A DNA stretch of 64,000 bases. Origin: Acarospora socialis. Its lineage: Eukaryota; Ascomycota; Lecanoromycetes; Acarosporales; Acarosporaceae. Below are positions 55,933-64,000 of the stretch, piece by piece; within the stretch, counting starts at the first letter, position 1; each line of letters opens with the position of its first letter. The DNA is taken from positions 558,001 to 622,000 of the forward strand of contig JAMYGW020000009.1 in the NCBI GenBank assembly GCA_025617375.2. Reading direction: 5' to 3'. The translations under genes and the position numbers were made by a program. Below the pieces are notes generated by a model. It was not told the origin of the DNA. It worked only from the letters and a program-made list of their open reading frames with translations, and made no database searches.

Positions 55933-57632
55933 TTATTGTACTTTCCGAAGGTTGTCGACGGAACTTTGAGAACTGGGCAGCAACCTTTGAAGCTCGATAT
56001 CATGCTTTTTGTTCTTCTCTTGTGTACGGAACCACCAGAACCATATAGCGACCACGAGTATGGTTAAGGGAATAGTGATTAGGAAGTACACCCAAAGATA
56101 GGATGAATATACCGGCTCCCCGTCACGGGCTTGCCAATTGAACATGGTCATACTGAAGAGTGCCTGAAAAATGAATCAGCGGAACAGCTTCCTACAGTAG
56201 GATCACGTGGCCAGAAGAACCAATACGTAGAGTACATACTGCAACATAAGTTCCCGGTAAGAATACAAGTGTGAGGACGGCGATCGTCTTCATAGCAGAA
56301 GCATCCCGACGGCTTTCCATCGCGATCTCACGAGTACTGTTGGCAATTCGAACATCGACTATGTTGCGGACCTGATCGTCATAAGTTAGCTGGTGATGTT
56401 CTACTAATGATTAGGCAACACTCACAGCCGTCTGCTGGAGTTTGATCCTGCGAGGGAGAACCGCGATATCGTACTCAAGGGCTTTCGATACCTCCAAGTG
56501 GAACTTAACCCGTTGCTGGGAGCTTGGGATGTAATTTGCCCCTCTTTTCCCGACTCGGTGACGATGGTTGAGAGCAAATGTCTCGAAGTAACTCAAGAGA
56601 TTCTGAGCGACGGTCCGCTCGAAGTGCCACCTTCGATCGAGGATCAACAGGGACGAGCTGCAGCGATTCAGTTCGCTGCTCAGATGGCTAGGATTCGCTG
56701 ACCCTTTCTGGGATTCGACGTCGTCCTCTACCTTCGACACTCGCCTTTTAAGGTCTGTCAGTTGCTTCGTCGTATAAGCAACATGCCATTCAAAAACAAG
56801 TATCGGTAACAAACAAAAGTCCAACCTTTGATATTCGTTAGGAAACCACTTAGGCACGTAATACTCTTGGTTCGAAAACATTGAGCCGAGCTGGAAATTG
56901 TCATCTGCAATGAAGATACCCCCTGTACCGTGGGAAAAACTTGCAACAGCTAAGGAACAAAAGGGACCGCCGTCATTTGGTGTTTGTAGATAGAACCCTG
57001 CTCTACGTCAGCAATGATAGCTTGACTGGACTGAGGATGCGTACGGGGTATGTCTTCGTCGAACAGAGTCCCAGAGCCCCCCGCATCATTATGCCACATC
57101 AAAACCCATGTATCCGTAAGCCAATGGTGATCTTTGAGGGCATCAAATGTAGCCTTCGAGAACGGGAGCGGCATTTCTGAAAGGCTTTGGTTGCGGATCG
57201 ATTGAGCTTCCCAATCTTGGATCCTATATGATCTTAGCCTGTGTCTGAGCTATATCTGCTTCCGAATGATGGATTCTTACAGCAGCTGGATCTTCCCCGA
57301 CTTGTTCCAATTCCCATCGCCCTGTTCAACAGTCACTCTACGTTCTCTCGACCTGAAACCTAGACTCCCACATGTATCCAAGGGATGACATCTGTCTCAT
57401 CTATTGGAGGCTGATCAAATTTATCCAGAAACTGGGCGCTCTGCTGGAAGGAACCATCAGTAAAGACAATGGCAGCACACCCTTGGGATATTTTCATACC
57501 TACCTCCGAGCTCGGAAGCGGTAGCGGGCACTCGAAATATTTTAGCCTTCTCTCCGAAAATTTGGGCTTGACGTCGCTGCCTTGTTGCAGGTCAGCTGAC
57601 TCTGTAGGCTTCTCTTGGGTGCCAGCGTCCAT
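55933..57632 (-). CDS. CorA-like two-TM membrane protein (fungal family)
   Basis: Exons: 57632-57372, 57321-57045, 56922-56426, 56371-56240, 56163-55933; 465 residues. The N-terminal ~300 residues are cytosolic, with QFLDKFDQPPIDETDVIPW, NWNKVGEDPAA and FQLGSMFSNQEYYVPKWFPN. A long helical region follows (LTDLKRRVSKVEDDVESQKG to RRIKLQQTA, then VRNIVDVRIANSTREIAMES). The end has two membrane spans, MKTIAVLTLVFLPGTYVAAL and YLWVYFLITIPLTILVVAIW, separated by FSMTMFNWQARDGEP. This is the helix plus two-span layout of CorA Mg2+ channels, but the GMN signature is absent, as in the fungus-specific relatives whose transport role is unproven. The 122-bp intron 56923-57044 was set by phase; it contains a stretch that could instead be a small extra exon. 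Confidence 0.75.
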
Positions 57633-58142
57633 TTTGCAGTGGAGAGTTTGGATAGTGTTGGGTTTTCACCACTGTGCCATACACAAACATATCGGGGTTC
57701 ATACATATATATGTGTTCTTATGAAGGTGCTCAGACAATAATAATCAGGCAGCCGTTAAGCAGCTGAGACATGTCTCCCATCCCTGGAAAGCAATCTTGC
57801 GTGCAGCAGCCACAGGAACTCGTGAACTGCACGTTGTGATAACCCAGCCATGTGGAGACCATTTCCATTGGTAAAGACTAGCGAAACGAAGTCATGAACC
57901 CATCGATCTTTGAGGTCCCTGGTCATAGCGACAATAATCACACATTGGCATTGAAGTAGCCTTACTGAGGTTGCAACTGTCGCCGCCAATCCGGACCTAA
58001 ATATAGATTCAGAGCACGACAGTAAAAGACACAAGCAATGCCTTCCTGCTGCAGAGCGCGAGTCCTTTTACGACTTCAGACTTTACCATTTGCTTATGTG
58101 CCCCCAAGGCACATCACAAGGTTGGGCCCTTAGGTTGATACC
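57633..58142. other. divergent intergenic region
   Basis: About 0.5 kb between the CorA-like gene and the unrecognised locus at 58143. Nothing was recognised. Confidence 0.4.
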
Positions 58143-58558
58143 ATGCTTCTTCGTCCATCTCGTTACCAAGAAGCCGAGGTGCAAGAATATCCGGAAGAGC
58201 TGAAGCAGCCGGTATGTCTATAGGCGCTTTCGAAATCCTGTTGACAGGCACTAAAACTATTGTGCTACAGGAGATTCGGAACCGGGTCTGGAGACGGCTG
58301 GCTTGGGATCAACTTCATCCTCGTACGGGAAAGTACCGGCCAAACAACTATCCTGGCTGTATGAAATGGACTCCGCTGGACGAAAAATTCCGGTGGCTAC
58401 CTGACCCGACGACGAGAGAGAACCAGGCAGCAAGAAGCAAGAAATGGCTGTATTGGCTGGGTGGCACCTATATGTTCCCTTATCCCAGCAGTGATGACTG
58501 TCAAGCAAACGTTTACATGACTTTCGACTGGCTTGCGCCATACAAGTCGATGCACTGA
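58143..58558 (+). CDS. unrecognised protein, upstream part of an interrupted locus
   Basis: Exons 58143-58211 and 58271-58558; 118 residues. The intron has a GTATGT donor and CTACAG acceptor and keeps phase, so the start MLLRPSRYQEAEVQEYPEEL is plausible. The body is rich in Trp, Arg and Pro (RRLAWDQLHPRTGKYRPNNY, KWLYWLGGTYMFPYPSSDDC). I recognise no domain. It stops inside the first copy of a 16-bp tandem duplication, and a second open frame begins just after the second copy, so the two were probably one gene. Confidence 0.45.
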
Positions 58559-58575
58559 AAAGTCGATGCACTGAA
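58544..58575. repeat. perfect 16-bp tandem duplication
   Basis: AAGTCGATGCACTGAA occurs twice in direct succession. As 16 is not a multiple of three, it shifts the reading frame between the two halves of the locus, and each copy carries an in-frame TGA for the half it adjoins. Confidence 0.95.
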
Positions 58576-59556
58576 CGGTCGACATATTGACCGCCGACGC
58601 TGCTTATCCCGGGGCTCATCGTGGTTCTCTCTTACATCGAGAGGATCGAACTGACGAATTGGAGCTCGGATGGGAGGCTCCGATTTTCTCTCCATACGTT
58701 CGTATCCAGGAGAGAGATGCTTCGCGGCCGAGGCGAGCCGATTCTGTAATTGGCTTTAGCACCTGTGAAGTGCAGGACTATTCCCAAAGAACCACGGTCA
58801 TGTGTGAGAAGAAGAGCGTTACAGTCATGGCCCTTCAGAATGTAATGAAGCGCGTTTGCAACATCTTGGTTTATGGACCACCGAAAAACGGAGTACCTGA
58901 GACTCTCGCATCGCCTGTGAAACTAGAGAACAAGTACGATTTCAACGACGAGGATATCCCCCAGCTGATCTACAAGTTCTTCGAGGAGGAGGGTCGATTA
59001 GGAAAAGCCTCGAGCTTCTTCTCTCGAGCGTATAATATCGCGGGCGACGCCAAAGAGGAGAGGGAAGTCACTTCTGCAGAGCGGCAGTCGACCATTGAGA
59101 GCGTGAATTGTCTCCTCGAGCATTTTGGTATCCTCGAAGAGCCACATTGGGTGGAGGATGACGACTGGGCCGAGAATCTTGAAACGGAGATTGAAGGCGT
59201 GAGAACATATGATGCTTGGCAGAAAATGGAACGCAAATGGGCGACCTTGGTGAGTTATTCTTGTGGGCTGCAGCTGCATCGGGGCCCATGGGCAGGGCCA
59301 GACTGGCAGAGAACGGCAATATGAGGCATTGGCCGCCCGAGATGTTGCAGAACTGGAGTCAAGTCCAAGATATTTATGTGTGCGAGAGCAGACTGGTTTT
59401 GCATCATCTTGCAATGGCCTCGAGGATGAGACCGACTGCTGGAACTGTGCCATTGAGTCGATTGGAGAACGTTGCTTTCCCAGAGAATGTACCAAGCCTG
59501 ATAGAGTGACGGCCAATCGTGCCGCTCGTTACATCTTCTGTTGCATTGTCCTTTGA
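58575..59556 (+). CDS. unrecognised protein, downstream part of an interrupted locus
   Basis: Open from 58575, with exons to 59249 and from 59296 to 59556. The 46-bp intron has GTGAGT and GGCAG borders and keeps phase (KWATL then GQTGRERQYEALAARDVAEL). The first in-frame ATG is at 58800, but the frame upstream (GWEAPIFSPYVRIQERD) looks protein-like. No known domain; the end is Cys-rich (SSCNGLEDETDCWNCAIESI, GERCFPREC). Probably the rest of the gene that begins at 58143. Its true start or linking intron cannot be decided by eye. Confidence 0.45.
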
Positions 59557-60833
59557 GCGTAAAGTCCGTTACTCCAAGGTCTCATGAAGTCCAAATGAAC
59601 TCGATGGCCAAAGGACTTGTGAGTCCCAGTTGAACATACTGTCGCAGCTTTAAACGCGTCCTGTCACATCATAGGACTCCCTTATAGCAGAAATATAATT
59701 ATGACTTTCACGAGTTAATTATATGGATGCCATATCTTCCGGTTCAGCAGCGGGATAGCGACGTTCAACCCACAACGTTGCATTTGATGACTTACTTTGC
59801 TTTACCCCACCTGACGTCGCATTGCAGGGAAGTTAAACAAATTCCATCTAGGATGAGCTGCATCTTGTAGCATAGTCGGCGGCACGCACGCACCAGATCG
59901 AGTACACCGTACCTTGTCTAGGCGGAGTACAGTACAACCCGTGGGATCCTCAAAGGAAGACGTGAAGAGGGAGTAGCAACGAGCACTCATCCCATCCCTA
60001 GAGTGCATGATCACTAGTTAGAGGCTTCAATTCCCGTAGTTCGGCATGATTATTTAAGGGCGGTCGTCCTCAAGTGTGATGGGTGCCCGCCTGTGCCTGT
60101 GCCTGGGACCTGCATACATACACTACGGGATCGCTAATGTCATCAGCGGCCCAAGAGCTAAAGTTGTTTATCTCAGCAAGTTGGGAGGATAAGATAATAC
60201 GGATACCTATACGTTAGCTCCGCGATGGGGCATATATCTGATATACATGCGCAGTCGCGAGAATCATGCGTGGAATAGGTGGCACTAGATAATATGCGAA
60301 GACTGTTATCCAAATCTAAACATAAGAGTACGAGTATGAGGAGTCGTAGGCCGAAGGCTTTCGCAAAGTAACGGCACTGTATGAGTGAACTCAAAGTGAG
60401 TTGGTTGGCCTTACCAGCAGAAGAGCATCTTGATCCAGAGCCCAATGCTCGTGCTGGACTATAGTAATAAATCTGCCTTTATATCAAATTCGACGGCGAT
60501 GATCCCGTTTGCTTGGACCTTGTCGAGGAGCTGGCTGGCTCCTGGGTACCATAGTAGAAGACTTTAACTGCTTAGCCCAATCACGCTGCAGAAACGGCTA
60601 ATCCAGAAGAATGCTGTTGCTTTATAGGCGATTATCATATGAACAATCCTTTGCCTGTTAATAATAAGACCTTCGGGAGAGTCACTCCAATTGTCGTCTA
60701 CTCCAGGACGACTTTGGGCTCCAACTTGATCCTCCCTTTCTGGGGTTGCGGGTATGGTTGAACGATCACCTTGGAGGCTGAGGAAATCGCGGCGTAACCA
60801 GCGGAACTTGCCCGATAAATAACAATCCACTTA
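59557..60833. other. intergenic region
   Basis: About 1.28 kb upstream of the last gene. Only short open frames without recognisable content; moderately AT-rich around 59640-59730 and 60170-60300. Confidence 0.4.
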
Positions 60834-63800
60834 ATGTATAGCAGTGCAGGCGCGATGGCTTCCACCATTCACGCTCCTTCACCGGATTACGGGCAGCCAA
60901 ACGGAATCAGCAACGTTGACGGGCTTATCGAGCACCCAATCTCTAAGGACACGCGATTGAGCTTGCGATTTAATTCCTCTACGAAATCAGCAGAACGCGA
61001 CAAATTAGCAGCGTCCTCGGCTGCATCAAATGGTGTGAGCGCGATTCTGCGCAGCTCCAAGGAATCACTCGCGCTCGTACCTGATCAACAACCTCCGTCA
61101 CTCATACTGGCAAGAAGGAACTCCACCTCACTTCCCTTCTCAGCCACGCCACCTTCGAAACACTCGACAGACCCACAAGACAAACGCCCCTCATCCTCAT
61201 CGACATCATCTGCAAGACCTCAATTCGACCGAGCTCTAACTACACCCGTCGGGTCGTACTTCGTACCTCAGCTAGGTTCATCAGGTCTCGAAGCCCGATC
61301 ACCAGCCACTCGACGAGCGCCAGCGTCACGGAGCAGCCATGGAATAGAGACCTCGAGTGGACCACCACCGGCACTGAGTACGCAGCGTTCGTATTCGACA
61401 GAACCTACGCGGAGGCTGCAGCCTCCCACGGATCTCACCTCTGCGCGTAAGCTTCAGGTGCGCCCTGGTCTTATCGCTCGAAAAACTTGGGGTGCGAGCG
61501 GATCAAGCAACAGCGCCTCAAGGCCACACACCTCTGCAGGCTCCACACGGGAGATTGCAGAGCAGGAGGGAACCGCAAGCCGAACAAGGTCGCGAAGTTC
61601 TACATGGTCTAACGGAGCAGCGATGGCGACAAGTGTCGATCGATACCTGCATGATTTCTCGGATGATGCAAGAGACAGGACTTTGCAGGCATTGGAAGGC
61701 ACTCGCGAAGCTGGGTATGCTGGCACAGAATACGACGATGACAAAGCCGTCGATGGTTTTGATGGTCAGGGTAGCAACGAGGATCTGTTTCTGAGTCTTG
61801 CACGGGCCACATCGACCATTGAAGCTACGGTCGATTCAACGAGTCGGAGCGAAAGGCGGAGAGTAAGTCTTTTCATTTCGACTCCACTACACTATGCCAT
61901 AAACGTTTGTTTCACTATCGTCATCCCCAGCACAGACAGCCCTATGATCCTTGATCGATGTATCTCTATGACCGTCTTCAGTTAGATTGCTACGAAAATG
62001 TCAAGCTAATCTTATTACGCTTTGACTCGACTCCAGTCTAGACTTTCGCTTGCCAATCACCGTCAATCAAACAATGCATTACAATACTCCTCCCCATCGT
62101 CGACTCGACCTCAGTCTAATGGCAACAACTCTGTCAATCAGACCTCTTCGCACTCACAGACACATTACACGCCCATCGAGCGCTGGCAGCATAGACAGCA
62201 AGATCGGAGCTCTCCACAGTCGCTACATACCCCTTCACCGCTGCAATATCGTCCCTCCACCAAGGCGCGATCCTCAGCTGCATCCGCCCACCCTCTTGAT
62301 GACAGCGGTCGATCTGGATATTTCGGCGTCAACTCCAGGTCATCCTTCACGACTGCCCGGGGTCGGTTGAGTCGAGAAGTATCTCCTGAGCATCATCAAT
62401 CCAATGGGCGTAGGTTATCGATACCAGATACCGGTTACCCTCACATCCCTACAAGAGCTTACCGGCAATCCAATCTGTCGCACTCGTCAACGCGCAATCA
62501 CTATTCCTCCCCTTTAACCCACCACATCACAGACATGGATCATGACTCCCCCCTGGATACTCCACGCGCCGATGGGACCGAATCGACGGTATCTACCGCA
62601 GCACAGTCCACCGTTTGGGACGAACTCGAGGACATGAAGGAACGTTTACGCAGGCTTGAGCTGGTGGGGAAGCTACCACAATCATCAGCTGCTGGACTTT
62701 CGTCCACGTCTGGCGAGCGGCCCCACACAGCAACAACTACCGTCACTACAATATCCTCTTCACCAAAGCAGGGCGCCGAGACTAGTGTATCACCAACAGA
62801 TCTTGTTATCAGCGGACCAGGCGTCGCCAAACTTCATCCGCTCCTACATGCCACATTGGCCAAATGCAAGCCTCTCGTCAGCGTCGACGTATATCGCGCA
62901 TTGGAAGCAACCGCTTCCGACGCGCTGGCGTTGGTAGCAATGACGGGTCAGACTGGACCGCAAGGGACAATGCTCAGCGCTGTATCAGTGTTGGGTGGAC
63001 AGAGCTCGACGGATCGCCAAGTGCGTCGCAAGGCAGACAGTATGTGTCGTAGCTTGACAGAGCTATGTGTTGCTCTATCAGAGGACAGAGACGACAATCG
63101 CGCGAATCCGGCGATAAATGGCGTAGTAGCAGTGCGTTCTGCTAACGGCACTCCTCCCATTGAGCCTGCGGTTGGAGCAAACGCGTCTCCTTACCAAAGG
63201 GAGTCAAGTCGCGAACCAACTGAACGCAAAATCCGAAATTCGAGCGTAGCAAGCCGGTTGGAAGCGAGAAGGGCAAGCATACGTGCGTCTCACAGTACCA
63301 ACAGCCAGGAAGATCACGCGCAAGGATCCATCACACCCACGCAAACCCAAACGGAACTCGCGAAGCCTCACCGTCTCAGTCGAACCCCCACTATGCTTCT
63401 CCGGACAAGGCGGAGGGAGGATACCAGCCACGATCCGGAACCACGGCCGCTCTCACGAGCCGCGACTGAGGTATCCTCGTCTAGAATCTCACTACGAGAG
63501 CGTCTCTCGAAAGACTACTCGTCGAAACTCACACCGCCTCACCAATCGCAACGATCTCCATCATCCATTCAATCTTCAGTCCCCGTCCGGAGGAACCACC
63601 TCTCCACTTCCCAGGCCCTCACCACATCGAACATCCAACCGGGCAGCAGACGGTATCTCGATCGTTCCATCCCGCCGGCAACTGATAACGGCAGTCGCCT
63701 GGGGGAAGCTCGACAGCTAAGATTAGGCTCGGCGGGCGAGGTGACTGTACCCGTACGCCAGAGACGAGGCAGCGTGGACGGCGGTGCGAGTTTTCTTAGC

Positions 63801-63869
63801 AGGAGGCTGCGAGCGGCGAGCACGGATCCACAGGAGGAGGGGGACGCGGAGGGTAGTCCTCAAGCATAG
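60834..63869 (+). CDS. large disordered Ser-rich protein of unknown function
   Basis: Exons 60834-61862 and 62037-63869; 953 residues from the first ATG, or 946 from the second at 60855 (MASTIHAPSPDYGQ), which looks the better start. The 174-bp intron keeps phase and joins RSERRR to SRLSLANH. Nearly all of it is low-complexity, rich in Ser, Arg, Pro and Thr. One helical segment near residues 540-560 (WDELEDMKERLRRLELVGKL) could form a short coiled coil. A second more ordered stretch near 610-690 reads HPLLHATLAKCKPLVSVDVY, ALEATASDALALVAMTG and RQVRRKADSMCRSLTELCVA. This plan is seen in conserved fungal cytoskeletal or septal proteins, but I do not recognise a named family. Confidence 0.75.
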
Positions 63870-64000
63870 ATAAATGGCGTACGAATGGCCGGCGTACTGG
63901 CGTTCTTTAGCGCTCGACTTCTAGCGACGCCGTCTTTTGTTTTTTCAAGTTGTCTGTGGGTCGTGTATGAGCGCTGCTGCTTTCAGGAGGACCCTTGCGG

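Noticed and set aside
57233-57279. 47-bp intron within the second exon of the CorA-like gene
   Set aside because: Borders looked acceptable at first, but removing it breaks the frame; reading through is open and in phase.

Overview
The window reads as nuclear DNA of a filamentous ascomycete (Pezizomycotina). Genes are mostly cut by short GT-AG introns of about 45-125 bp, lie on both strands about 2-3 kb apart, and include families typical of these fungi: a GrrA-type F-box protein, a TeaR-like prenylated polarity protein, fungal glycogenin, a DUF2985 membrane protein, P450s and a CorA-like protein. No operons, CRISPR arrays, rRNA or tRNA genes were seen. I cannot place it below subphylum from sequence alone. 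Exon coordinates below were worked out by eye from splice signals, reading phase and family conservation.

Layout. 0-11 kb is mostly housekeeping: the 3' part of a NoxR/p67phox-like TPR protein, SCF F-box protein GrrA, an acyl-CoA synthetase, ribosomal protein uL13 and a cyclase-family enzyme. 11-19.3 kb is more accessory. An AT-rich inverted-repeat element sits just upstream of the cyclase gene. Two head-to-head genes follow: a tail-anchored ankyrin protein with an NLR-type fungal N-terminal domain, and a protein kinase whose N-terminal half resembles the helical domain found in front of fungal NLRs. Then come a ribokinase and a second, small MITE-like element. 19.8-30 kb holds a DUF2985 protein, a HUT1-like nucleotide-sugar transporter, a Whi5/Nrm1-like cell-cycle repressor divergent from an LMBRD2-like membrane protein, and a TeaR-like protein ending in CVVM. 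30-44 kb has a decayed MFS sugar transporter, a single-exon P450, a second F-box/LRR protein that also ends in CVVM, about 2.9 kb without a recognisable gene, and a P450 next to an epoxide hydrolase. 44-64 kb holds glycogenin, a nucleoside hydrolase with an 8-nt exon, a MAP-kinase-phosphatase-like protein, a CorA-like protein, an unrecognised two-part locus cut by a 16-bp tandem duplication, and a large disordered protein.

The best candidate for something new is the divergent pair at 12.3-17.5 kb. Both proteins carry NLR-type N-terminal domains but no NACHT or NB-ARC ATPase. One looks like a membrane-anchored repeat receptor and the other has an apparently intact kinase. Whether they work together is inference. 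The P450 plus epoxide hydrolase pair could be a small oxidative module, but there is no backbone synthase here to make it a secondary-metabolite cluster.
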